Assembly: GCA_003153375.1 (NCBI GenBank)
Contig: PLYM01000047.1
Coordinates: 1-64,000 of the forward strand
From: Planctomycetaceae bacterium
GTDB lineage: Bacteria > Planctomycetota > Planctomycetia > Pirellulales > PALSA-1355
Direction of reading: 5' to 3'
Length of the DNA stretch: 64,000 nucleotides
Within the stretch, counting starts at the first letter, position 1; every line of letters starts with the position of its first letter. The translations under genes were made by a program, and so were the position numbers. Below are positions 1-9,606 of this stretch, piece by piece. A model generated the notes under the pieces. That model made no database searches. It saw only the letters and a program-made list of their open reading frames with translations, and had not been told where the DNA came from.

Positions 1-432
1 ACTATTCGGGCGCCGTTCACACCTGGTTCCGCCTGAAAATCAAAACGCGTCGTTCGTGAATGCCTGGGCATCCCGAATCAACTCGCTCTCGATTCTCATT
101 AGCGTTAACCCTTTGTTGACTCGCCTTGCGGCCGCCTAACGGCCACAACCGGCTTCGCCCGGTTCAAGCCGAGGAAGCCAAACGTGGATTCCGTTGAACC
201 GTTCGAGGGTTATTTTAACGCCCGCTAAACTCGTCAAGCAAGAAAATTGTAGGTTTGCTTTCATCTTTGTAATCCAACACCCTTTATCGATGCACGAGAT
301 GTTCATCGAGACGCACTATCTGTCATGCGACAAGGTCGGGCGGAAGCCAAGGTAGGGGCGATTCTCTTCCGTCGCCGACGCCTCTGGTCGGCGGTGAACG
401 ACGTGCCTGCTTAGGCAACTCGTGCGTTGCGA
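1..432. other. Intergenic/edge region without a recognisable gene
   Basis: No convincing coding frame is seen in this stretch. It contains two adjacent short inverted repeats: GGCCG/CGGCC at 130-134 and 140-144, and AACCGG/CCGGTT at 147-152 and 159-164. These could form small hairpins. The area around 230-300 is AT-richer than the rest of the window. It lies on the left side of the putative integrated element, but I found no copy of the tRNA-Asn 3' end here, so the far attachment site is not in view. Confidence 0.5.
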
Positions 433-864
433 TCAATCAGCATTTGGAGTTCTGCCGATGCTGCCCGGTTCTGAAATCCGCACTACTTCGCACTCAGGGT
501 AAAGGGACCGTATGCGGAGAAGATCGGCGTCGGTGAATTTGTCGTCGGGCAGTCGAATATCCAATTCAAGCGGCTCGGCTCCAAGAATGGACCATACAAG
601 AGGGATAGCTGGCGGCTTTTTTCGTAGCTCATGTGCCTTGTAGCCTTGTCGTGACATCCTTGCCGCGAACGATCTCATGGCAGCCGTATCCACGTAGCCC
701 GTCGGAGATTCCAACGCTCGGAGAAAATCTCTGGACTCAAGAAGCCGGTCGCGTTCCTGCACTTGATGCACGTTCCATCCCAACCAAATCGCAAACACCG
801 TCACCACCACGAACAGCGTCCGCAACGAGAACTTGAACCAGCGGCGTTTAGGGGCGGTGGTCAT
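433..864 (-). CDS. Hypothetical membrane-anchored protein with planctomycete RRWF/SLRTL leader
   Basis: 143 aa. The N-terminus (residues 7-29) reads RRWFKFSLRTLFVVVTVFAI and continues into WLGW, a basic stretch followed by one membrane helix. This leader recurs in many small planctomycete proteins of unknown role. The rest is a soluble domain of about 110 residues that I do not recognise. The frame stays open upstream to 972, but that extension overlaps the preceding gene, so the ATG at 864, just before the basic leader, is preferred. It is 37 bases downstream of the 902-1351 gene on the same strand, so co-transcription is plausible. No function is claimed. Confidence 0.6.
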   Translation of the reverse strand: MTTAPKRRWFKFSLRTLFVVVTVFAIWLGWNVHQVQERDRLLESRDFLRALESPTGYVDTAAMRSFAARMSRQGYKAHELRKKPPAIPLVWSILGAEPLELDIRLPDDKFTDADLLRIRSLYPECEVVRISEPGSIGRTPNAD

Positions 865-901
865 GGGCAGTGTGGACACAACGCGGTCGGTTGAAATGGC
901 G

Positions 902-1351
902 CTAATTTGATGAATCGCCCGCCGTGAGAAAATAAAGGAAAGTGGCAACGCCTTGTCGCGTTCTTGTGTCAACCGATTCGCCTGCGACTACTTGGCAGGC
1001 ATCAATCGCACTTTGCTGGCCTACCTGCTCTCGCAAGTAGTCGGCAATTTGGTCTGCCGAGGCGTTAATTGTCGGGGCAAGTTCTCGGACAAATTCGTGC
1101 GCTCCGTGAAGCAGAGGCGTTTTCGTCCTATTGAGCACGCTTCCCATCAAATGCTGGTGCTGATAAACGGGAGACTTCATGACGATCGTTGCGGCCTCAA
1201 ACCGCACTGACGCATCGAGCGTAGTAAACCAATCAGTCATGCTATCTCGGAGCGCCGCCCACCCCATGGTGGTCATATCGGTCGCAAGAAACGCATCGAT
1301 GCCGGATTTGAATACTTCCGCAATTACCTCTGGACGTGGACAATCCGCCAT
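902..1351 (-). CDS. Hypothetical protein, translationally overlapped with PEP-CTERM gene
   Basis: 149 aa, no recognised domain, predicted soluble and mainly helical. The ATG at 1351 is preceded by AAGGA at a plausible ribosome-binding distance. It overlaps the last 28 bases of the upstream PEP-CTERM gene in a different frame, which suggests translational coupling. Together with 433-864 it could form a three-gene minus-strand unit. It lies in the accessory zone left of the integrase. Function unknown. Confidence 0.5.
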   Translation of the reverse strand: MADCPRPEVIAEVFKSGIDAFLATDMTTMGWAALRDSMTDWFTTLDASVRFEAATIVMKSPVYQHQHLMGSVLNRTKTPLLHGAHEFVRELAPTINASADQIADYLREQVGQQSAIDACQVVAGESVDTRTRQGVATFLYFLTAGDSSN

Positions 1352-2127
1352 CCTGATTTTGTCCTTGCGAGATTAAGAAAGCCCGCCTTGCGTCTGTTTG
1401 ATTTGGGTGTAACTCGCATCCCGCGTGCGATAGCAGATAAGCCAATGAGGCCGAAGGCCGCTAGCGCGATGCTGCTGGGCTCGGGAACTACCGTAAGGAC
1501 TCCTGACATAGCGTATAGCGGCATGAGCCGGGAAGGACTTCCTCCACCTTCCCCCGCCCAATCAAGGTTAGAGAGTCCGCTGTATCCGAAAAATACTGGA
1601 GATTCTTCGCCGAGTGAGCCCGTTGGGTAGCCGCTATTTCCGCTTGAATCTGTCCCTGTCCAAACGAAAGAGTTGATGGTATTGCCGGATTCATCGATAT
1701 TTATCGGACTAATTATCGAGCCGGACCAGAGACGGGAATTGGTGTTCGCGATGAGCGAATTCTTTAACGTGTAGATTGGAACGCCAATTGGATTTATCGA
1801 AGGGTCGGTTCCGGTATTAGTGAAGGCATTGACGTCAGAAATGATGACTCCTCCGTGATAGTCGACTGCGCTCGCGATCGCCGTCCAGTTTGTATTCAAC
1901 GCCGTTAGGGCCGGATTCAGGTTTGCCGCAGCGGTGACGAATGCGTTGTACTCCGCGATGTTCGAGGACGTAGCGTCTCTTGTCGTGCTGGTTACAAAAG
2001 CAAGTCGGTATTGATCGCCGGGACGAAGGCCGGTCGGAACCGTGACTACCGCAGCAGGAAGGAAAGTTGGGGAGACGAAGAGCGCGGCGACTGCCGCTAG
2101 AAGAAATACAGCGATCGAATTCCGCAT
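1324..2127 (-). CDS. PEP-CTERM sorting-domain exported protein
   Basis: 267 aa. It begins with a Sec signal peptide (MRNSIAVFLLAAVAAL...). A Ser/Thr/Asn/Gly-rich exported domain follows, and near the C-terminus there is VPEPSS followed by a hydrophobic helix and a basic ARGMR segment. This is the PEP-CTERM sorting architecture, in which exosortase-type enzymes process proteins after the PEP motif. The start at 2127 is chosen because GGAGGGAA lies just upstream and the signal peptide begins there. The frame is open to 2190. Oddity: the basic tail runs on for about 25 more residues, where this signal usually ends within a few residues, and enters the next gene. The ligand or role of the exported domain is unknown. 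Confidence 0.75.
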   Translation of the reverse strand: MRNSIAVFLLAAVAALFVSPTFLPAAVVTVPTGLRPGDQYRLAFVTSTTRDATSSNIAEYNAFVTAAANLNPALTALNTNWTAIASAVDYHGGVIISDVNAFTNTGTDPSINPIGVPIYTLKNSLIANTNSRLWSGSIISPINIDESGNTINSFVWTGTDSSGNSGYPTGSLGEESPVFFGYSGLSNLDWAGEGGGSPSRLMPLYAMSGVLTVVPEPSSIALAAFGLIGLSAIARGMRVTPKSNRRKAGFLNLARTKSGWRIVHVQR

Positions 2128-2378
2128 TAGCGTTCCCTCCGCCTGAGATTGAATTCGCTCCATCATGGCCCGGCGCCCCGCACGGGTCAACCGTGGTTGC
2201 CGCCCTTCGCTCGGGGAGTACGGCCGTGGCCACGTTTAACCGATCACCGAGAGCCGGCCGCTATCGCTCCGCCGCAGATCCGGCCGAGTCACGCCGCAAG
2301 AGCCTGGAGCGCTGGCATCGCCGGCAGGCGAGCAAGGGCGCATGACGGAGGGCTCGCGGCATCAAAGTGCCCCGCTGC

Positions 2379-3731
2379 TCAAGTATCCTCGTCCACTCCG
2401 AGCGCTTCACCGACACACTTCGCCAGGAAGGTTTCTATCAAGGGGCGGACGGTTTCATAGCACTCGGGGTCACCAAGGTCAAAGCTGCCAAGTTGGTACG
2501 GCTGGTTGTCGGGCAATGCCTTTAAATGTCCGGTGTAAATCTTGAACGCGACTTCAACTTTGTCACTAGCTGATAGGCTGACGACGAATTGAACTGCCTT
2601 GGAGTTTGCAGAGGCAATCTTATTGGTGAGCGACACTGTCCATGCCACAATGATGCCTTGAAAACCGCCTCCGCCTTGCCCAAAGTTCACTTGCAACTTG
2701 TCTACTCGCTGCTTGATGCGATTAACAGCCTCGCGCACGACTTCGACGAGCCCCGACGCCATCCTTTGGGCCTCTTCCATTCGTGCCGTGCTAGAACTGG
2801 TTTTCGCACGCAGAACGAGGCTGTCTATCTCCAACTGAGAATCAGGGTCGACGGCCTCATCAGCATTCAACAGCGATTCCAGGCGATGAATTAGACGATC
2901 GATCAGTTGCCATCGACGGTTAGGCTCCCATTCAAAGCCGACGTCAAAAATCTGGATTAGCCGCTTGTGCTTCCAAGGTGGGAGATCGTCTCTTGGTATC
3001 GAATACTTCTCGTGCGGTTTTTTGCTGTCGGTATCTCGCAGGCTGCGGGGATACTGCCTCGTGATGGCGTAAAACAGCAACCCGAGGCACTGGCAAATGT
3101 CCGTCACCACATTTCTGGTGTGAATGGGATTTCCGGACGAATGCTCCGGACCGGTCAAGAAGTTATTACCTCTTGCATCTCCCTCTTTCGTTTCGGCCTC
3201 CGGTGGCTGAGACTCCGCATTATAGGCAATCCCAAAGTCGATCAAGACAGGATCGATCGGAGAGTTGTCACGCAAGATCACGTGGCACGGCTTTATATCG
3301 CGGTGCAGCACGCCGCGCGCGTGACAATGGCGAAGGATGTCAAGAACGCCGAGCGTAATGCGGACAGCGTCATTAAAGCTCACGGTGCCCGATTTGGCCG
3401 CTACTTCTAAGTCTGTGCCGACGATTGCTTCAGTGATGATAAATAGTTGGACGCTTCTGTCGCGGTACTGATCCGCATTCGTCTCCACGAGCTTTGCTAC
3501 GCCTGGGTGCTCAAGCACTCGCATCGATTCAACTTCATTGAAAAAGAGCGCTCGGCGATCGTCGTCGCCCTGTCGCCTCAGTTTCTTTGCTACGTAAGCG
3601 TACTGATCTGGCGGGTCCGTCGCACGTCGCACCCGGTAAGCGATTGCTTGCTGGCCATGCTGTAGCGCGTCACCGGTTTCAAACCCTAGGGCGGTCCAAG
3701 GGTAGGTTTTGACCATTCCATTAAACTCCAT
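2379..3731 (-). CDS. Hanks-type Ser/Thr protein kinase with uncharacterised C-terminal domain
   Basis: 450 aa. The kinase domain spans about residues 15-290. Visible elements are the VAKK lysine (49/50), an alpha-C glutamate (E66), HRD at 143-145 with K147, DFG at 165-167 and an aspartate at 211 matching the SDV/DxWxxG region. The glycine loop (HGQQAIAYRV) is degenerate. The catalytic-loop asparagine of HRDxKxxN is replaced by histidine (H150), which would affect metal binding, so activity is uncertain. Residues about 300-450 form a cytosolic domain I do not recognise; no transmembrane segment is seen. It is divergent from the xis-like gene with only 24 bases between them. It may be cargo of the element integrated at tRNA-Asn. 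Substrate unknown. Confidence 0.8.
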   Translation of the reverse strand: MEFNGMVKTYPWTALGFETGDALQHGQQAIAYRVRRATDPPDQYAYVAKKLRRQGDDDRRALFFNEVESMRVLEHPGVAKLVETNADQYRDRSVQLFIITEAIVGTDLEVAAKSGTVSFNDAVRITLGVLDILRHCHARGVLHRDIKPCHVILRDNSPIDPVLIDFGIAYNAESQPPEAETKEGDARGNNFLTGPEHSSGNPIHTRNVVTDICQCLGLLFYAITRQYPRSLRDTDSKKPHEKYSIPRDDLPPWKHKRLIQIFDVGFEWEPNRRWQLIDRLIHRLESLLNADEAVDPDSQLEIDSLVLRAKTSSSTARMEEAQRMASGLVEVVREAVNRIKQRVDKLQVNFGQGGGGFQGIIVAWTVSLTNKIASANSKAVQFVVSLSASDKVEVAFKIYTGHLKALPDNQPYQLGSFDLGDPECYETVRPLIETFLAKCVGEALGVDEDT

Positions 3732-3755
3732 TTTTTAACGAAAGAGCCATTTTCG

Positions 3756-3977
3756 ATGGTTTCCTGTTCAACGACAAGTCCCGAAGTATTGCTTATTGAT
3801 GGCCGTGAAGCGTCGCGGCTGCTGTGCGTGTCGGAAAGCACTCTTGCCCGACTTACCCGAACTGGCGGCTTGCGCTCCGTTCAAATTGGCCGAGCCGTTC
3901 GGTATGACCCCGCCGACCTGCGAGCTTGGATCGAAGCCCGCAAATCGGGCCGAGCTAGACGCTTGGCAGACGGATAA
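3756..3977 (+). CDS. Excisionase-type / MerR-like helix-turn-helix DNA-binding protein
   Basis: 73 aa. It carries a winged helix-turn-helix of the excisionase (HTH_17) type: L-I-D-GREASRLLCVSESTL, then GGLRSVQIGRAVRYDPADLRAWIE. The VRY/DLRAWIE tail is typical of small Xis-like and helix-turn-helix adaptor proteins. It is followed by the XRE gene after 21 bases and then the integrase, so a role as recombination directionality factor or regulator of the element is likely. That role is inferred from family and position only. Confidence 0.75.
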   Translation: MVSCSTTSPEVLLIDGREASRLLCVSESTLARLTRTGGLRSVQIGRAVRYDPADLRAWIEARKSGRARRLADG

Positions 3978-3998
3978 GTAGTTGGTATATTCGGCGGC

Positions 3999-4208
3999 AT
4001 GGAAAAAAAGCCACTTACCGAGACTTTGCGGGATGCATTGAAGAATGCGCCAATGAGTCGATATCAAATCAGCAAGGATACCGGAATTTCGCAAGGCAAT
4101 TTGTCGAATTTCATGCACGGCACTCGCGGGCTTTCGCTAGCGAGTCTTGACGTGTTGTGTGACTATCTCGGTCTTCGTCTCGTCAGCACCAAACGCAAAG
4201 GCAAGTAA
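3999..4208 (+). CDS. XRE-family helix-turn-helix transcriptional regulator
   Basis: 69 aa. A single Cro/C1-type helix-turn-helix covers nearly the entire protein (SRYQISKDTGISQGNLSNFM followed by LSLASLDVLCDYLGL). There is no additional sensing domain, so it is a minimal repressor-like protein. It is separated from the integrase by 5 bases, and the preceding xis-like gene ends 21 bases upstream. This indicates an xis-xre-int unit in which it probably controls integrase expression or acts as an immunity or maintenance repressor. Confidence 0.75.
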   Translation: MEKKPLTETLRDALKNAPMSRYQISKDTGISQGNLSNFMHGTRGLSLASLDVLCDYLGLRLVSTKRKGK

Positions 4209-4213
4209 ACCAA

Positions 4214-5535
<1,322 letters not shown>

Positions 5536-5536
<1 letters not shown>

Positions 5537-5564
5537 TCGTAATTTCTGGTAGCGAAACTGGCAA
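5536..5564 (-). promoter_or_regulatory. Sigma70-like promoter of tRNA-Asn
   Basis: Read on the minus strand there is TTGCCA (5564-5559), a 17-base spacer and TACGAT (5541-5536), ending 14 bases before the mature tRNA 5' end. Spacing and position fit a housekeeping promoter with a short leader. The last base of the integrase stop codon overlaps the -10 box. Confidence 0.65.
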
Positions 5565-5716
5565 GGGTTGGCGACGGGAGGTTTGGTGAAAGGCCGCGAT
5601 TTTGAGGCCTGGGGCCGCGGAAGAATCGTGGCAGTCGGATTAATCGGGCCGAAAAAAGTGCGCGGGCCGACCGCCCTGTAAAAGTCTGGGCCCACCGTCC
5701 CGCTCAGTGACCGGTT

Positions 5717-5746
5717 TTGGACAGCCCGTCAGGCGAGTGCTACTAT
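5717..5746 (+). promoter_or_regulatory. Sigma70-like promoter ahead of glgE leader / small RNA
   Basis: TTGGAC at 5717-5722, an 18-base spacer and TACTAT at 5741-5746. Transcription would begin near 5753, exactly where the first arm (GGCTTTGCC) of the leader structures begins. Confidence 0.55.
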
Positions 5747-5752
5747 TACACA

Positions 5753-5827
5753 GGCTTTGCCGGACGCGTAGGATTGGTTGCCTCGAGGCAAAGCCCCCTC
5801 GGTGCCAGCGGGCAGCGGGGTTTTTTT
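5753..5827 (+). ncRNA. Structured glgE leader with competing stems (candidate attenuator or ~75-nt small RNA)
   Basis: The stretch holds a perfect 9-base inverted repeat, GGCTTTGCC (5753-5761) with GGCAAAGCC (5787-5795), and a 14-base palindrome TTGCCTCGAGGCAA (5778-5791). A terminator hairpin follows whose 5' arm AAAGCCCC (5790-5797) overlaps the 3' arm of the first stem. The two folds are therefore mutually exclusive, as in transcription attenuators and riboswitch expression platforms. glgE begins 58 bases after the T-run. A free-standing small RNA ending at the terminator is the alternative. It resembles no riboswitch class I can name. Confidence 0.45.
5790..5827 (+). terminator. Intrinsic terminator upstream of glgE
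   Basis: AAAGCCCC pairs with GGGGTTTT (one G-T wobble). An inner TGCC/GGCA hairpin sits at 5803-5806 and 5811-5814, and seven consecutive T residues run from 5821. No complete gene on this strand ends just upstream, so it most likely ends the short leader transcript. Confidence 0.6.
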
Positions 5828-5884
5828 GTTGCTCAACTCGGCCGGCCATGCGACAGGATCGGGCCGTTTCACAGGATGTGATGT

Positions 5885-7858
5885 ATGGATTCGCCAGATT
5901 CGCGGGTTGAAGTTTGCCGCCAACGGGTGGCGATCGAAAACATTCAACCCACGGTCGATTGCGGCCGGTTTGCCGTCAAACGGCTCGTCGGAGAGACGGT
6001 GCTGGTCCGGGCCGACGTCTTCGCCGATGGCCACGACGTGGTGCGGGCCGTGCTGTTGACCCGGCCTCCGGGCGCAAGTGATTGGCGCGAAACGCCGATG
6101 ACCGACCTGGGCAACGATGCCTGGCAGGCCGACTTCTCGCTCGCCGAACTTGGCGGCTACGAATTCACGATCGAAGGTTGGGTCGATGCATTTGCGACCT
6201 GGCATCGCGACCTGAAAAAACGCTTGGAAGCCGGTCAGGAAGTGACCGTCGACCTGGCGATCGGAGCGCAGCTCGTCGGCGAAGCTGCCCAGCGAGCCCG
6301 TGGCGCCGACGCTCAAAGCCTGCGACATTGGCAACAAACCCTGGCTAGCGGCTCGGCGGGTTTGGAAACGTATCGCGCTGGTGCGGCGGAGCTGGACGAG
6401 CTGATGGCCCGGAATGCCGATCGACGCCTGGCAACGCGGTGCGAGCCACCCCGGCGGATTACGGCCGATCCCAGCAGGGCCGAATTCAGTTCCTGGTACG
6501 AACTGTTTCCGCGATCGTGTGCCCGCGAAGCGGGGCGGCACGGCACGTTCGACGATTGTCGCGCTTGGCTGCCGCGATTGGCCGAGATGGGTTTTGACGT
6601 GCTCTACATGCCGCCGATCCACCCGATTGGCTTGACGCATCGCAAGGGAAAAAACAATGCCACGGTCGCCGCGCCCGACGACGTCGGCTGCCCCTGGGCG
6701 ATCGGCTCCAGCGAGGGGGGACACAAGAGCATCGACGCGCAGCTCGGCACGTTGGCCGACTTTCGCCGTTTCCGCGACGAGGCTCGGCAGCGCGGAATCG
6801 AACTGGCTCTCGACATTGCCTTTCAGTGCTCGCCGGACCACCCCTATGCCAAGGAGCATCCCGAGTGGTTTCGGCAGCGGCCCGATGGCACGATCCAATA
6901 TGCCGAGAACCCGCCCAAGAAGTATCAGGATATCTATCCCTTCGACTTCGAGGGCGTCGGCGCGAAGGCCCTGTGGCAAGAGCTGACCGACGTGGTGCTC
7001 TATTGGTGCTCGGAAGACATCCGTGTGTTTCGCGTTGATAATCCGCACACCAAGCCGTTTGCCTTTTGGGAATACCTGATCGATCAGGTCAAGACACGGT
7101 ATCCCGAGACGATCTTCCTATCCGAAGCCTTCACGCGTCCGAAGGTGATGTACCGGCTGGCCAAGCTGGGATTCAGTCAGTCGTACACCTACTTCACCTG
7201 GCGAAATACCAAGGCCGAATTGATCGAATACTTCACGGAGTTGACCGGAAGCGGGCTGAGAGATTATTTCCGCCCCAACTTGTGGCCCAACACGCCCGAC
7301 ATTCTGGTTGAGCACCTGCAGACCGGGGGCCGCGCGGCATTTGTCGCCCGGCTGGTGTTGGCGGGCACCCTGTCGGCGAACTACGGCATCTATGGTCCGC
7401 CGTACGAGACGCTGCAAAGCCTGCCCCGCGAGCACGGCAGCGAGGAGTATCTCGATTCGGAGAAGTATCAGTTGCGCAGCTGGGACTTTAGCCAGCCCAG
7501 CGAGCTGCAAGAAGTGATTTCGGCCGTCAATCGGGCCCGGCGCGAGAATCCGGCGCTGCAGTCCGACGCCAGTTTGCAGTTCCATGAGGTCGATAACGAC
7601 CAGTTGCTGTGCTATAGCAAGCGAAGCGCCGATCAGAAGAATCTGATCGTCGTGGTCGTGAATTTGAGCTTTCACAAGGAACAACACGGCTTCGTCACCT
7701 TGCCGCTGGCCGAATGGGGAATCGGTCCTGAGCAGCCCTATCGGGTACACGATTTGCTGAACGATCAGGCGTTCCAATGGCATGGTCCGCGCAATTTCGT
7801 GGAGCTCGACCCACAACGAGTGCCGGCGCACATTTTCCGCGTGTCCCCCTCGGCGTGA
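5885..7858 (+). CDS. glgE: Alpha-1,4-glucan:maltose-1-phosphate maltosyltransferase
   Basis: 657 aa. This GH13 subfamily enzyme transfers maltosyl units from alpha-maltose-1-phosphate to the non-reducing end of alpha-glucan in the cytosol. An N-terminal beta-sandwich region (about 30-130) and a long helical insert precede the (beta/alpha)8 barrel starting near FSSWYELFPRS (about 201). The GlgE-specific stretch FRVDNPHTKPFAFWEYLI contains the nucleophile D385, and FLSEAFTRPKVM gives the acid/base E414. EHPEWF and the NPPKKYQDIYP stretch are also family-like. Length is close to the usual 650-700. The start at 5885 follows a weak AGGA. It heads a plus-strand operon with maltokinase (51-base gap) and treZ. 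Confidence 0.93.
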   Translation: MDSPDSRVEVCRQRVAIENIQPTVDCGRFAVKRLVGETVLVRADVFADGHDVVRAVLLTRPPGASDWRETPMTDLGNDAWQADFSLAELGGYEFTIEGWVDAFATWHRDLKKRLEAGQEVTVDLAIGAQLVGEAAQRARGADAQSLRHWQQTLASGSAGLETYRAGAAELDELMARNADRRLATRCEPPRRITADPSRAEFSSWYELFPRSCAREAGRHGTFDDCRAWLPRLAEMGFDVLYMPPIHPIGLTHRKGKNNATVAAPDDVGCPWAIGSSEGGHKSIDAQLGTLADFRRFRDEARQRGIELALDIAFQCSPDHPYAKEHPEWFRQRPDGTIQYAENPPKKYQDIYPFDFEGVGAKALWQELTDVVLYWCSEDIRVFRVDNPHTKPFAFWEYLIDQVKTRYPETIFLSEAFTRPKVMYRLAKLGFSQSYTYFTWRNTKAELIEYFTELTGSGLRDYFRPNLWPNTPDILVEHLQTGGRAAFVARLVLAGTLSANYGIYGPPYETLQSLPREHGSEEYLDSEKYQLRSWDFSQPSELQEVISAVNRARRENPALQSDASLQFHEVDNDQLLCYSKRSADQKNLIVVVVNLSFHKEQHGFVTLPLAEWGIGPEQPYRVHDLLNDQAFQWHGPRNFVELDPQRVPAHIFRVSPSA

Positions 7859-7909
7859 CTTGCGATGCCGTGCGAGACGACAGCAGTTTGACAATCGACG
7901 GGATAGATC

Positions 7910-9577
7910 ATGGAAGAGATCGCACTCGACGCCGCGTTGCCACGCTTTGATCCCCAGGCCGTCTGGAGCCAGTTGGTCGGTGGCCCCGCAGAGGCCAGCT
8001 TTCTCGCGGCGATCGGTCGCGCGATCGTCTCGCGGCGCTGGTTCGGCGCCAAGACCAGGACCATTCAATCGCTCGAGATCCTCGATGCGTTGCCGCTATC
8101 GATCGTCGCACGACTGATGTTGTTGCAGCTCGAGTTTGCCAACGGCCCGGCCGAGATCTACCAGGTTCCGCTAACGCTGGCGACCGGGGACCGGGCCTCG
8201 TGGCTCTTGTCTGAGCAGATCGCATCGCTCTGGGCGCGAATCCGCGTGGGCGATGGCCCCGATCCGGTCGTTCTTGTCGACGCTCTGAATGACGCGGCGG
8301 TCCAACGGGAACTGCTCTATGCCCTGGAAACCGCGGCTCCCATACAAGGCATCGCCGGCGAGCTCGTAGGCTGGCGAACGTCGCAATTCGTGGCACTACG
8401 CGGAGCGACTGACGTGGATTTGCCGCCGCAGCTGGTGGGCGCCGAGCAAAGCAACAGCTCGATCGTCTATGGCGACCGGCTGATCCTGAAGGTATTCCGT
8501 CGGGTCGAGATGGGCATCAATCCCGACGTCGAGATCTGCACTCGCTTAACCGACCGGGGTTTCGAACGCGTCCCGCCATTGGCCGGGGGCCTGGAGTATT
8601 GCAGCGCGGGCCGCGAGCCTTGGACGCTTGCGATGGCCCAAGGCTTCGTGCCGAATCAGGGTGACGCCTGGCAAAACGCTTTGCGGCGGTTGAAGACGTT
8701 CGTGGAGAGCATGCTCACCGATCCACAAGCCTTGCCGGGCGCGGTTCGGTTACCGGTGGAGGGTCTGTCGACGACGTCCGAGAGTCCGTTGCCGAGCGGA
8801 GTTGCGCGTGCATTTCCGGACTTCGCTGCCGATATCGAGCGGTTGGGCACGCGCACAGCGCAGATGCATCTGGAATTGGCCGCAGGAGGCGAGGATCCGG
8901 CCTTCCAACCCGAGCTTTTTTCAGAGGACGACCGCCGGGCATGGGCCGCGCGAGCTCGCGAGCTAACGCGAGAGACCTTCGAGCTGTTGCGAGAGCAGGG
9001 GCCGCGGCTGGCGGTCGCGGCCCGCAAGGACGCCGCGAATCTATTGCCGCTGGAACCGGTCGTTCACGAGCGCTTCGATCGGCTGGCGGAGTATCCAGCG
9101 GAAGTATTCAAGATTCGTGGCCACGGCGACTATCATTTGGGACAAGTGCTCGTCGCCGGGGATGATTTTTACGTCATCGATTTCGAAGGCGAACCGGCAC
9201 GACCGCTCAGCGAACGACGTCAGAAGCAACTGGCCCTGCGTGACGTGGCGGGCATGATCCGTTCGTTTCATTACGCCGGTTGCTCGACCGCCAACGAGTT
9301 GCTCGTGTCCGCCGTGCCGCACGATGCGCAACTCATTGAGCAGTGGACCGGGGCCTGGTACTTCTGGATGAGTGTCGCCTTTCTATCCGCCTACCGCCGC
9401 GCAGCCCATGGAGCACCGTTCCTGCCTTCGGCCAGCCACGATTTCGAACAGCTTTTCGGTGCCTGTCTGCTCGAGAAAGCCATCTATGAATTGCGCTACG
9501 AGCTCAACAACCGGCCCGACTGGGTCTACCTTCCCCTGCGCGCCCTGCACGAAATTCTCGGTAACCGTAACATCTAA
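7910..9577 (+). CDS. mak: Maltokinase (Pep2/Mak-like, stand-alone)
   Basis: 555 aa. The protein resembles maltokinases, which phosphorylate maltose with ATP to give alpha-maltose-1-phosphate, the GlgE substrate. An N-terminal cap contains RRWFGAKTR (about 42-50), characteristic of this family. The kinase-like core carries NSSIVYGDRLILKVFRR (nucleotide-binding lysine) and the aminoglycoside-phosphotransferase-type catalytic loop RGHGDYHLGQV (about 403-412), followed by VIDFEGEP (metal-binding aspartate). In many bacteria this module is fused to trehalose synthase; here it stands alone between glgE and treZ. The 51- and 29-base spacings support one transcript. Confidence 0.88.
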   Translation: MEEIALDAALPRFDPQAVWSQLVGGPAEASFLAAIGRAIVSRRWFGAKTRTIQSLEILDALPLSIVARLMLLQLEFANGPAEIYQVPLTLATGDRASWLLSEQIASLWARIRVGDGPDPVVLVDALNDAAVQRELLYALETAAPIQGIAGELVGWRTSQFVALRGATDVDLPPQLVGAEQSNSSIVYGDRLILKVFRRVEMGINPDVEICTRLTDRGFERVPPLAGGLEYCSAGREPWTLAMAQGFVPNQGDAWQNALRRLKTFVESMLTDPQALPGAVRLPVEGLSTTSESPLPSGVARAFPDFAADIERLGTRTAQMHLELAAGGEDPAFQPELFSEDDRRAWAARARELTRETFELLREQGPRLAVAARKDAANLLPLEPVVHERFDRLAEYPAEVFKIRGHGDYHLGQVLVAGDDFYVIDFEGEPARPLSERRQKQLALRDVAGMIRSFHYAGCSTANELLVSAVPHDAQLIEQWTGAWYFWMSVAFLSAYRRAAHGAPFLPSASHDFEQLFGACLLEKAIYELRYELNNRPDWVYLPLRALHEILGNRNI

Positions 9578-9606
9578 CCGTCCACCCGCCGCGAACCACG
9601 ACACCG

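Noticed and set aside
130-164. Adjacent short hairpins as an integron-like recombination site or terminator
   Set aside because: The stems are only 5-6 bases, there is no T-run and no integron core motifs, so they are just noted in the regional description.
1-432. Possible attR copy of the tRNA-Asn 3' end
   Set aside because: I scanned for the T-arm/acceptor stretch (GACTCGAACC and flanks) and saw no match; the GGTTCAAGCC near 161 does not fit the same tRNA.
2128-2378. Small plus-strand frames between the PEP-CTERM and kinase genes
   Set aside because: Arg/Ser/Pro-rich reading frames without ribosome-binding site or recognisable domain; treated as intergenic.
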